In this document: one piece after another, positions 1 through 9,000 of the stretch
How positions within the stretch are numbered: the stretch's first letter is position 1
Layout of the letters: every line of letters begins with the position of its first letter
Source: Prevotella micans DSM 21469 = JCM 16134
Lineage (GTDB): Bacteria > Bacteroidota > Bacteroidia > Bacteroidales > Bacteroidaceae
Reading direction: 5' to 3'
NCBI RefSeq assembly: GCF_000614105.1
Contig: NZ_BAKH01000009.1
Span: forward strand, 1-57,387
Length of the DNA: 57,387 nt
The notes under the pieces: model-generated
What the model was told of the DNA's origin: nothing
What the model saw: the letters and a program-made list of their open reading frames with translations, nothing else
The model's database searches: none
Position numbers and translations under genes: made by a program

Positions 1-170
1 GAAAAACAAAAATGATTTTCGACCGCAGACACTCTGCGATGGAAAAACAAAAATGATTTCGGCCGCTGGCACTCTGTGATGAAAAAACAAAAATGATTTT
101 CGACCGCAGACACTCTGTGATAGAAAAACAAAAATGATTTCTGGCCGCAGACACTCTGTGATAGACCGTC
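1..170. repeat. Tandem repeat, four units of 40-41 bp, at the left edge
   Basis: Four consecutive units begin with an A-rich stretch (CAAAAATGATTTTC) at about 7, 48, 88 and 129. Unit 1 contains two small palindromes: AAAATGATTTT and CGCAGA-CAC-TCTGCG. The later units have lost part of the second one. The array runs off the left edge, so its true length is unknown. No ORF is supported across it. Confidence 0.85.
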
Positions 171-256
171 CTGTTGTCCGGACGGGGTGTTTGTTCCGTA
201 ATGACGGATGGACAATGCGACACTGACAAGCGACATCGCCCTATTCGTTATAGAAT

Positions 257-287
257 AAAAAACAAGGGTGCGTCTTTCGACACACCC
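257..287 (-). terminator. Intrinsic terminator after the fimbrillin-like operon
   Basis: Read on the minus strand, a 9-bp stem (GGGTGTGTC / GACGCACCC, one G-U pair) with a GAAA loop is followed by TTGTTTTTT. It lies about 45 bases beyond the stop of the minus-strand lipoprotein gene that ends at 333, the position expected for the operon's terminator. Confidence 0.75.
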
Positions 288-332
288 TCATCCTAAATAA
301 TCTTTTTAAATATTTCAATAACCCTGTGTTCC

Positions 333-2051
333 CTAGTTTCCTTTGGGCATAGAGAGACAGCCGTATTTCTTCGGCGTGTCGTGCTGAATAATAATCTTCT
401 GCGAATTGAAGTAAACGCTATAGGCATTGTCATTAGTATTATCCGGGTCGCAATCCCATAGCCAGTAGCGACCTTCCTTTCCAACGTTACTCAATGCGCC
501 GTCTACCCACCAGCCTAGCGCCGGAAGTGCAAAATAGCCTGAAACATTATGTACGCCTGTTTTTACAGTCTTTTCATGGCCTGACGATGGAGAAGCACCA
601 CTCCAATCATTACCATCGTAGGCAGTAGCATGACCTTTGATTATCTTCGGAATCCAAAGCAAACCCTTGAAAAGATGTCCATCTATTGTATAAGTCGTTT
701 CATTATCCCAATAGCAATCTTGAGTAAGGATATATGAAGCATCATTGGGTTTAGGCACATCAGAGGTATAGTCTACCGTACCAGACTGCACTTCATAATA
801 ATCCTTCTCGTACCAACGCGTGTCGGTATCTAGTTTTGGCCACACATCATTAGGAGCTGCCGGAGCTGCGATAGAACCAACACCGCCCGTGATTACCCAA
901 TTATGCGGAGTGGGCAACGGAGATGACGGCATCCAATAGTAGTCTTTAGCGCCCCACATATGATAGGTTTCGAAGTTCTGACCGAAGTCAGGAATATCAA
1001 GCGAGAAGTATAAAGGCAGATTCTTCCCTTCCTCGAGTTTCATCTTCGCATAGTTTCTTTTAATACCAAAGACAGTGCCCGATACAGGGTCTAAGATTTT
1101 TATCTCAACCTGAACATTGGTGTATTCACCAGGGAAGGCAACCATCACAGCTGCTTTCTTACGAGCATCTGCTCTATTGGCGGCTATCGATAGACCATTG
1201 GAGATTTCCAAACGGATATATTTATTCAGAGAGTTACTCGGACGAGTTGTTAGGTCGATTCCTGCTTCGCTAAACGGACGAGTTCCATTTATACCCTGGT
1301 CGGCAGTAATCTTCACCTGACTTATATAAGTGTTCTTCATCTCGCCTTTCAGGTTATACACCATAAACGAAATATAGGACGCTTTGTGGCCGGCTTGATA
1401 ACTCTGTCCTCTATAAGTATAGCCACCATTAGGATTGAAATAATAATTTATATATGGATAAAACCATGAACCATCCGGCTTCTTTAAGCTAATAGTGTGC
1501 CATCCACTAGCATAACCTATAAAACAATCGCCATTTTCACCCAACTGATCAGCAAAGCCGGCATCTCCGGTTTGCTTTTGAATATTCTTTATCCTTACCT
1601 GGTTAGGATTATTACTGCCACCCACATAACGTAAAGCATACGTATAATTCTGATTGGTCAACGGAATATCCTCATAATAGAAAGAAGCTTTCTTTATTAT
1701 CTTATCATTTCCTGCATCCTTTTCTATTGGGGTCATATACTTGGCCGCCTTCCAATTCACCGGAGCATTTTGGGGAGAGCCAAGGTCAACGAAGAAATAC
1801 TTATAGTCGTTAGCAGTCCAAACGAAGTCGAGTTTTGTTGCATCTTCGACACCTCCTGTACGACTTTTTGTCTCTTCATTTCCAAGACCACCGGTAAACA
1901 ACACCTTGGGAAGTTCTTGCTCCTGTCCTTCTTTATCTTTACCGTTGTCCACGATATTATCGCTACCGCAGCCATACAGTCCAAAGACTGCTATGGCGCA
2001 CAAAGCGAATGCTGAAACCGTTTTATTTCTTATTTGAAACATATTACTCAA
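333..2051 (-). CDS. Fimbrillin-like outer-membrane lipoprotein
   Basis: A 572-residue secreted lipoprotein. The N-terminus has a hydrophobic signal and a lipobox ending in Cys (LYGC, about residue 28), followed by an acidic linker. The long middle part is rich in Tyr, Gly and Asn, as in Bacteroidales fimbrillin-type beta-sandwich proteins. The tail (WWVDGALSNVGKEGRYWLW onward) resembles the aromatic-rich C-terminal module found in many Bacteroidetes surface lipoproteins. Its neighbour at 2066 shares the lipobox, the HMWGA-D-YW motif and the domain order, so the two are paralogues. It is the last gene of a minus-strand operon. A surface adhesin or minor pilus role is inferred from family resemblance; no ligand can be named. 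Confidence 0.7.
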   Translation of the reverse strand: MSNMFQIRNKTVSAFALCAIAVFGLYGCGSDNIVDNGKDKEGQEQELPKVLFTGGLGNEETKSRTGGVEDATKLDFVWTANDYKYFFVDLGSPQNAPVNWKAAKYMTPIEKDAGNDKIIKKASFYYEDIPLTNQNYTYALRYVGGSNNPNQVRIKNIQKQTGDAGFADQLGENGDCFIGYASGWHTISLKKPDGSWFYPYINYYFNPNGGYTYRGQSYQAGHKASYISFMVYNLKGEMKNTYISQVKITADQGINGTRPFSEAGIDLTTRPSNSLNKYIRLEISNGLSIAANRADARKKAAVMVAFPGEYTNVQVEIKILDPVSGTVFGIKRNYAKMKLEEGKNLPLYFSLDIPDFGQNFETYHMWGAKDYYWMPSSPLPTPHNWVITGGVGSIAAPAAPNDVWPKLDTDTRWYEKDYYEVQSGTVDYTSDVPKPNDASYILTQDCYWDNETTYTIDGHLFKGLLWIPKIIKGHATAYDGNDWSGASPSSGHEKTVKTGVHNVSGYFALPALGWWVDGALSNVGKEGRYWLWDCDPDNTNDNAYSVYFNSQKIIIQHDTPKKYGCLSMPKGN

Positions 2052-2065
2052 AGTTTATATTGCTA

Positions 2066-3856
2066 TTAATTATAAGTAAACTGCTCTCCTGGCCAAGTTT
2101 GATATCCTTTCGTACGATAGTTCTCACTATCATAATCATTTTCTATATGTATTCCGGCACTTGAGTTATTTGTATAAGGATTTGATAACTGTATCCTTAA
2201 ATATGCGGCATAGATTTTACTGTTTGCGTGACCAACACCATACCCAGCATATCCCGTACTAGACCAAAAATAGCTATATCCATAACTAGTAGATTGAAGC
2301 ATTTTTAATTGTCCATTTTCATAATAACCTAACGGAACTACATAGAAATAATTACCTCGTTGAGCTTCTGGTACATCACTCCAATCTGAAGGAGTTCTAC
2401 TCTCAGAAGTATAACCAGCACTTACATCATTGCCTCCTTGTATCTTTTGAGACATATCCGGAACAGATACACCATAGTTATCAGCAATAACACTAGCCTT
2501 TAAGAACCATATACGTCCTGTAAACAAATGTCCATCATAGGTAAACGGTTCCGGATCCCAGCGCGGGTCTCCTTTGGTCACATACCAATGTAACAGATTA
2601 ATTGTTGGAGCATCTGCATCTTTACTACCAGCAGGAGCATCCTTAGGCCCTGCTAAAGCAGCAGCATCTACATTACTAAAATAGCGCAATTGACCCGTTG
2701 AGGGATAGTTTATTTGGGCGGGAACTCCTAATGGCCCCCAATTGTGAGAAGCGGGGAAAGTACTATTCCAATAATTGTCCTGTGCACCCCACATATGATA
2801 AAGACCAAATTGTGAGCTATAGTCCTTACAAGTTAGCGCTGAATATATAGGAAGATTCTTTCCTGGATTTAATGTTAGGGTAGGAATACTTTTGGTGAAT
2901 ATGGCACTCGATTGAACTACCGGATCATATACCGTATATTCTATCTTTACATTGGTGTAGGTTCCCGGGGCTAGTACCATGATAGCACCATTGGTTTTTG
3001 CCGCATTCTTACTACTAGGAATTCCATAATTAGCAGTGATTGTACCACTATTATCTTTGGCACACTGTACCTGGATATATTTCTGTCCACCAGTAGGCCA
3101 CTGAGATTGGTCTATACCATTATCATTAAATTTAAAATATTGACTAGTATTTCCCATAAATTGGTCAGATGAGATACGGATTCTCCATAGCTTACAATTT
3201 ACAAGAACCTTATGGCTTTCGTCAGTAACAGCTCCACCGGCATAGGGCATAAAAGTTATAAAAGATGCACTGTGTTTTAGAGTAAAGTCATAATAAAGAC
3301 CATTATCTTCGGCTATAGCTGTACCACAGTCACCATAAGCACGCAGTTTATTTGCCTGTCCCGGAACTAATTGTTCTTGGTCAGAATAGAAATAAGCTTG
3401 ATTACCACTGACATAATTACCGTATCTAATCTTATAAGTCTCTTGATCTAAGGCTAACCCTCCTAAAGACCATGAAGCTGAAGTTATACGATTTTGCGCA
3501 TCTCTAGTCAACACATCGCGTGTATAAAATGAACGCCAGTTATTTGTTTTAGTATCCCAAAGATATAATGTAGGAGAATCCTTATCTTCTTCCTCATCCC
3601 AATAGAACCGGATACCGGTTTTATGAGTCAGCGGGTCTAACTCTCCATAAACTCCAAGAGTACGTGAGCCATTGCTTTCGCGCATTGCAGTGGAATCGAT
3701 AAAACCTCTAAACTGTTTGCCTTTCGCTTCGGGTTTCTCTGTGCCGCCATTGTCGGGATTCACAGGATCTACCGGCGAGTTTTCACCGGAGCAGCCGTAT
3801 AAGCCTAGCGCCAAGACAAATGACGCAAGGACGGTTAAGTATTTACTTTTTCCCAT
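2066..3856 (-). CDS. Fimbrillin-like outer-membrane lipoprotein, paralogue of the gene at 333
   Basis: A 596-residue lipoprotein with signal peptide and lipobox LYGC (about residue 22), then a Pro/Asp-rich spacer. The body carries an N-terminal Mfa/FimA-like region, a central segment with LNPGKNLPIYSAL and YHMWGAQDNYW that is matched in the 572-residue neighbour, and a C-terminal region with YFWSSTGYAGYGVG. That last motif is typical of Bacteroidetes surface modules of the fibrobacter paralogous-domain type. Only 14 bases separate its stop from the next gene, so the two are co-transcribed. It is probably exported to the cell surface, where fimbrillin-like proteins act as adhesins or pilus subunits. 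That function is inferred from the family. Confidence 0.7.
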   Translation of the reverse strand: MGKSKYLTVLASFVLALGLYGCSGENSPVDPVNPDNGGTEKPEAKGKQFRGFIDSTAMRESNGSRTLGVYGELDPLTHKTGIRFYWDEEEDKDSPTLYLWDTKTNNWRSFYTRDVLTRDAQNRITSASWSLGGLALDQETYKIRYGNYVSGNQAYFYSDQEQLVPGQANKLRAYGDCGTAIAEDNGLYYDFTLKHSASFITFMPYAGGAVTDESHKVLVNCKLWRIRISSDQFMGNTSQYFKFNDNGIDQSQWPTGGQKYIQVQCAKDNSGTITANYGIPSSKNAAKTNGAIMVLAPGTYTNVKIEYTVYDPVVQSSAIFTKSIPTLTLNPGKNLPIYSALTCKDYSSQFGLYHMWGAQDNYWNSTFPASHNWGPLGVPAQINYPSTGQLRYFSNVDAAALAGPKDAPAGSKDADAPTINLLHWYVTKGDPRWDPEPFTYDGHLFTGRIWFLKASVIADNYGVSVPDMSQKIQGGNDVSAGYTSESRTPSDWSDVPEAQRGNYFYVVPLGYYENGQLKMLQSTSYGYSYFWSSTGYAGYGVGHANSKIYAAYLRIQLSNPYTNNSSAGIHIENDYDSENYRTKGYQTWPGEQFTYN

Positions 3857-3901
3857 TGAATTAATTTTTTTAATCGTTTAAATTCCTAACAGGAAAGCAT
3901 C

Positions 3902-4138
3902 CTAGAGATCATCCTCCCAGACGCTCCCCCATTGCTTACCGTTGTTTACTTCGTTATCGTCTTCGGCCACACCGGCGCCTCCGCCACCTTGATTATAGGC
4001 GCCTCCGCCACTGTTTTGAGCGGAGCCGGGAGTGTTTTCGCCTCGAATAGAGGCGTCAAGAAGATAACTTTCATAGTCAACCCGACAAACTGTGATGGCG
4101 GGCTTGACATATTCAGCCAATTGTTCTGTTTCTTTCAT
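3902..4138 (-). CDS. Small Gly-rich acidic protein, first gene of the fimbrillin-like operon
   Basis: A 78-residue protein without signal peptide or membrane segment. The N-terminal half is ordinary (MKETEQLAEYVKPAITVCRV). The second half is a Gly-rich stretch (about residues 44-58) followed by an acidic tail ending WGSVWEDDL. Short proteins of this build, with a conserved N-terminus and a Gly/Asp-rich Trp-containing tail, occur at the head of fimbrillin-like operons in Prevotella and relatives, but I know of no assigned function. It sits 45 bases before the lipoprotein gene and about 220 bases after a good promoter. Codon use fits the neighbours. It could be a leader-type or secreted peptide. 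Confidence 0.55.
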   Translation of the reverse strand: MKETEQLAEYVKPAITVCRVDYESYLLDASIRGENTPGSAQNSGGGAYNQGGGGAGVAEDDNEVNNGKQWGSVWEDDL

Positions 4139-4231
4139 CGTTTATATAATCACTATTTTAATTATAGACTTTATCGTCACAGAAATATTTACCCGAGTAA
4201 AAGGGGCGCTAGGCGGGTAAATCGTACAAAG

Positions 4232-4260
4232 AAATCTATTCGGCGCTTCCGAATAGATTT
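4232..4260 (-). promoter_or_regulatory. Perfect 12-bp inverted repeat in the leader of the fimbrillin-like operon
   Basis: The arms AAATCTATTCGG (4232-4243) and CCGAATAGATTT (4249-4260) pair perfectly around a 5-base loop. On the minus strand no T-run follows, so this is not a standard terminator. It lies inside the roughly 220-base untranslated leader between the promoter at 4364-4397 and the small Gly-rich gene. An operator or a regulatory RNA hairpin would both fit. Confidence 0.5.
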
Positions 4261-4363
4261 AAGGTTCAAACTAAATAATGCCTCTTAGGAAACTCGTATT
4301 TAAGTTATCGTGACATTAATTTTTACTTTCTTGATTTTGATACACTTGTTCTATTGTACGGCT

Positions 4364-4397
4364 GCAAAATTAAACATATTTTCAAAAACGACACAAA
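4364..4397 (-). promoter_or_regulatory. Promoter of the fimbrillin-like operon
   Basis: On the minus strand a -33 TTTG (4394-4397) stands exactly 21 bases from a -7 box TAATTTTG (4365-4372). Both match the Bacteroidetes sigma-ABfr consensus. Transcription would start near 4358, giving a leader of about 220 bases. Confidence 0.7.
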
Positions 4398-4441
4398 TAA
4401 GGATAGTATTTTTGATTCAAAGCATTTCAGTGGAGAGGAAA

Positions 4442-5685
4442 TTATTCGACGATGAACCCAGCGGTTCTCAGATCGGCCCAAAAATTAGGATATGATTTCG
4501 AAACAACTTCGGGATTCTTTATCGTGATTTCGCCCAAACAAATTGAAAGTGGAGCGAAAGACATGGCCATACGGTGGTCATCGTAAGTATCGATTATCGG
4601 GCAACGTCGGGAGTACATCGTTCACCATTCCAAAGGATGTCGTCGCCTATAATATGAAGCACGTAGCCTAACTTAGCCATCTCACGTCGCATGGCCTCGA
4701 TACGATCGGTTTCCTTTATTCGGAGACTCGAAAGACCAGTAAATAAGAAATGCGTGTTCATTACGGGGCACAGAGCAATGAGAGTTTGAACAAGATCGGG
4801 CTGATTGATGAAATCATATTCGAAACGCGGCAAAGGACGTTGATGTTTCGTGAGGATCAAATTTGTTAGGACACCCGACTGTTTGCTTTCAAAAGCGGTT
4901 TTCACGCCGAGTAGTGAAAAGATGTATTTCGAAGCCGAATCTCCTTGTCGTGAGGCATTCATAAGTCCAGGCAACACTATTCTGCTATTGGGGTCAGCAA
5001 TCAGAGATAGAATGGCATACCAATAACCGGCCGATGTCCAATCATTTTCTATCGTGTAGTCACGTTTACAATATGGTTGAGCTTCAACAGCGATGGTATT
5101 GACATCCGTCCATTCGGCAATGGCTCCAAACTCATGCATCACGTGCAAAGTCAGGTCAATGTAGGGCCGCGAAATGATTTCGCCAAGTAGTCGAAGTTCC
5201 AATCCATCGTCAAGCATAGGCGCAATGAGCAGCAATGCCGAAATGAATTGTGAGCTCACATTGCCAGGCACATCCAATTGGCCTCCATGCAATCGGCGTC
5301 CTTTGATTCGCAGTGGTGGGAACCCTTCTTCGACCTCATATTCAATATCAGCACCAAGACTTCTAAGGGCCTCCACAAGCTCTTTTATGGGCCTATGTTT
5401 CATGCGGTCGCTGCCCGTGAGTAAATGCTCCTCACCCTCACTAATACTTAGATAGGCAGTCATAAATCGCATGGCTGTTCCGGACGCCATAATGTTGATA
5501 ATATCGGGTCTAAGAGTGAGTGCGCGTACAATCACGTCTGTATCGTCGCAATCCGAAAGATTCTGAGGGAATATACCACTACCCGTAAGCGCATTAATGA
5601 TTAAAGCACGATTACTTATGCTTTTTGAGGCAGGAAGATTAATAATCGTGTCGATATTTTGGGGAGCTTTTATGGTGTATTTCAT
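4442..5685 (-). pseudogene. aroA: 3-phosphoshikimate 1-carboxyvinyltransferase (EPSP synthase), interrupted by a frameshift
   Basis: EPSP synthase joins shikimate-3-phosphate and phosphoenolpyruvate in the chorismate pathway. The first 363 codons (down to 4594) carry the family's start LPASKSISNRALI, the SGTAMRF loop and the ETDRIEAMRREM helix. The frame then ends early at TPDVAR. The missing tail is intact in another frame from about 4600 to 4442: PIIDTYDDHRMAMSF, then KNPEVVSKSYPNFW. That segment includes catalytic-site residues of the family. Adding one C to the CCC run at about 4597-4600 would restore a 414-residue enzyme of normal length. Either a sequencing error or a true null; an aroA loss would mean aromatic auxotrophy. 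No enzyme-specific neighbours are present. Confidence 0.85.
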
Positions 5686-5863
5686 TCCTGAATTTATTGT
5701 TTTTCTTACTCACGCAAAAGTAAGTAGATACTCACAATTAATTATCCCTGAATTTATCTCTATTCTCGGCCACAGAGTGCCAGCGACTAAAAAAGATATT
5801 AGTCGGAGTTTTACAGAGATTTCTATTTTATTATCAAAACTCACGTATGAATATAAGATTTCC

Positions 5864-5871
5864 TAAATTTG
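5864..5871 (+). promoter_or_regulatory. Possible -7 box of the cas9 promoter
   Basis: TAAATTTG matches the Bacteroidetes -7 consensus, and no better match lies between it and the cas9 start at 6019. No TTTG stands at the usual distance upstream, so the assignment is weak. If used, the cas9 leader would be about 140 bases long and antisense to the whole tracrRNA. Confidence 0.3.
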
Positions 5872-5888
5872 CGATTGCAACCGTATAT

Positions 5889-5920
5889 AAAAAGTGCTCC
5901 TACGGTTGTCCGCAGGAGCA
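5889..5920 (-). terminator. Terminator of the tracrRNA
   Basis: On the minus strand TGCTCCTGCGG pairs with CCGTAGGAGCA around an ACAA loop (one G-U pair), followed by C and TTTTT. It forms the 3' hairpin of the tracrRNA. Confidence 0.8.
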
Positions 5921-5970
5921 AGAAATCTTCGGCTTATAGCCTTGTTGTGAAAAGTCTTCACTGTGTATTT
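5889..5970 (-). ncRNA. tracrRNA of the type II-C CRISPR-Cas locus
   Basis: On the minus strand, directly downstream of a strong promoter, the sequence runs in the order expected of a tracrRNA. First comes an anti-repeat stretch (about 5943-5970) whose complement begins GTTGTGAAAAG, like the GTTGTG start of many Bacteroidetes type II-C repeats. Next is a short hairpin GGCTATAAGCC (5931-5941). Last is a terminator with an 11-bp stem (5895-5905 with 5910-5920) and a run of five T. The gene is divergent from cas9 and ends 49 bases from it at the promoter. The exact 5' end is inferred from the promoter. No array lies in the window to confirm the pairing. Confidence 0.8.
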
Positions 5971-5975
5971 GATTG

Positions 5976-6006
5976 CAAATGTACTATTCAGACTTGAATA
6001 AACAAA
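5976..6006 (-). promoter_or_regulatory. Promoter of the tracrRNA
   Basis: On the minus strand TTTG (6003-6006) and TACATTTG (5976-5983) are separated by exactly 19 bases, the ideal Bacteroidetes spacing. The -33 element lies only 13 bases before the cas9 ATG, so tracrRNA transcription starts inside the cas9 leader region. Confidence 0.75.
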
Positions 6007-6018
6007 TAAAAAATAAAT

Positions 6019-9000
6019 ATGATACAAAAAATTTTTGGACTGGACCTTGGAACAAATTCAATAGGTTCTTCTGTTAGAAACCTAGAACTGGGAGAAAATC
6101 TTACGGAACAGCTGGAATTCTTTTCCTCAGATATCTTCGGAAGTAGCGTAAGCAAAAACAGTAATGGACGAGAATATTCATTAGCCGGTAATCGATCGGC
6201 ACATCGCAGAAGTCGTGGACTGAATGAGGCAAGAAGGCGTAAGCTGTGGGCTACACTCGACTTACTTATTGAGCATGGTTTATGCCCAATGTCGCCTGAT
6301 TCTCTAATGCAATGGCGTACTTATGACAAGCAAAAAGGATTGTACAGGCAGTATCCCATTGAAGATAAAGACTTCAATGCGTGGATCATGCTCGACTTTA
6401 ATGGTGACGGAAAGCCTGATTATTCCAGTCCTTATCAACTCCGAAGAGAATTGGTAGTACGCCAATTTGATTTTGACCAGCCTATAGAGCGATATAAACT
6501 TGGACGAGCCTTATATCATATTGCTCAACACAGGGGATTCAAAAGTAGCAAAGGAGAAACCATAGCGGACCAGGAAAAGAACGAGAAGAAGCCTATTGCT
6601 GAGGAGGGTGCTGACATTGCCAACGAGATGAAGGCTTCGGAAACGAAACTCTCCAAAGGATTGGTTGCTTATATGCAAGAGAATCATCTAAAGACTGTTG
6701 GCGAGGCTTTTGCTAAACTTGAGGATGAAAGAGTAAGGATCAGGAATAATGAAAGTTATAGGGCAATACGGTCGCAATACCAGGATGAGATTAAAGAAAT
6801 TTTTACTTATCAAAAAAAATTGTCGGTAGAAAGCGAACTATACGAACGTCTGACAAGTGAAAAGAAAGGTGTGGGCACAATTTTCTATAAGCGTCCATTA
6901 CGGTCACAGCGGGGAAACGTGGGAAAATGTACGCTTGAGCGCAACAAACCACGCTGCCCGATAGGACGTCCTGAATTTGAGGAATTCCGCGCATGGACAC
7001 TCATAAACAACATAAAAATAAGAGAAACGGCAGGAGAACCTTATAAACAACTCCCAATAAAACTACGGCAGGAACTTTTGAAAGACTGTTTCCTCTCCAA
7101 GGTAAAAGCTGATTTCAAGTTTGAGGATATCAGAAAGTATATAGAAAAACGATTGGGACTTAGTTTCTCAAACGACGACAAGACCATTAACTATAAAGAC
7201 AGTGTAAGCATTGCCGCTTGTCCTGTCACTGTCCGTATGAAAAAGCTCTTGGGAGAAAACTGGGCAAACTGCCGGATTGACGGAGAAAAACGGAGACAGG
7301 CACATGGAAAGAATAATAATAATGAGCACATTGTAAGTTATACGGAAGAAGATATTTGGCATGTATGCTATAATGCGGAAGATCCGGAAGAAGTCTCCAA
7401 TTTTGCAAGAAAAGCCCTGCATTGGGACGAGAATAAAATCAAGGAATTAGTACGTCTTTGGACTTCTATACCGCAAGGCTATGCTATGCTTAGTTTGAAA
7501 GCCATCCGAAATATCAACCGTATGCTGCTTTTAGGGCTTAAATATTCGGATGCGGTATTACTTGCTAAGTTACCCGATATTGTACCTGTGTCTGACGAAG
7601 ATATCTTAGCTATTACCAAAGAGTTTCTACAGTTGGAGGACAAACTGAATCAAGAGAAGCAAATCAATAATATTGTCAACTCTCTGATTGCTAACTATAA
7701 GTCGAAACTTGAAGAGAACCGCTTTGCCGACCACAATTATCAATACCAGTTGGGTGAAGGAGATGACGAGGATATAAATACACAGATAAAGAGTCATATT
7801 GGTGCTAAACTCTGGGTACAGATAGGTGCCGATGAGCAGACGAAAATTTTTCAGGCGGTTAGGAGTAAATATCAAGACTTCTTCAAGAGTTATAAGCGGA
7901 AGTTTGTGGAGTCTCCAAAGTTAGGAGAGCTGCTGGTAGCGTTTCTTACCGAAAAGTTCCCTAATGTAAAGAGTAAGCAGTGGGAACGGTTGTATCATCC
8001 TTCTCAAATAGCAATCTATCGCCCGATTCCTGTGGACAACGACCGTTCTAAATTACGCTTGGGTAATCCTAATATCGGTGCCATTAAAAATCCTACCGTT
8101 ATGAGAGTCCTTAACACTTTGCGTAGGAGGGTTAATCAACTTTTGGATGATGGAGTCATATCGCCTGATGAAACACGAGTTGTTGTTGAAACCGCACGTG
8201 AGCTGAATGATGCAAATACAAAATGGGCATTAGATAGATATAACAGGATTCGACGAGATGAAAATGAAAAGATAAGAAAAATCCTAAAAGAACTTAATCC
8301 TACCACAAATAGTATAAGTGAGCAAGACATTGATAAAGCCCGCTATATTTTTGAGCAGTGCGAGACAGATTTTTATACCGATGGGAAAGTACCTTACTAT
8401 AACAAGGATATAAAAAAGTATAAGCTCTGGCTGGAACAAGGAGGACAATGTCTGTACACAGGGCAAACCATAAATCTGACAAACCTCTTCAATCCTAATG
8501 CTTTCGATATGGAACACACGATTCCTAAAAGTATCAGCTTCGATAATTCCGACCAGAACCTTACGCTCTGTGAATCCTATTATAACCGTTTTATCAAGAA
8601 GAACAATATCCCGACAGATATGCCTAATTACGACAAGGATGTAACGATAAACGGAAAAGAATACACAGCTATCAAGCCAAGACTCCAGAGATGGAAAGAA
8701 CGTGTGGATAGGCTTAGCCGAAATGTTGATTTCTGGAAAGGACAGGCAAGACGAGCACAAGATAAAGACAGAAAAGACGAGTGTATCCGCGAAAAACATC
8801 TGTGGGATATGGAACTGGCATATTGGAAGGGAAAACTGGAACGCTTCACAATGACTGATGTTACCGATGGCTTTAAGAATAGTCAGCTTGTAGATACCCG
8901 TGTTATAACCCGTCATGCAGTTTTATATTTGAAAAGTATCTTCAACCATGTCGAAGTACAGAGAGGTGAAACGACTGCCGAGTTCCGCAAAATTCTTGGT

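Noticed and set aside
4232..4260. Inverted repeats in the fimbrillin-like leader as an invertible-promoter site
   Set aside because: The arms are only 5 bases apart and do not flank the promoter, so inversion could not switch it.
8284..8916. 210-codon minus-strand ORF inside cas9
   Set aside because: It is the antisense of conserved Cas9 HNH/RuvC coding sequence and has no promoter or family likeness.
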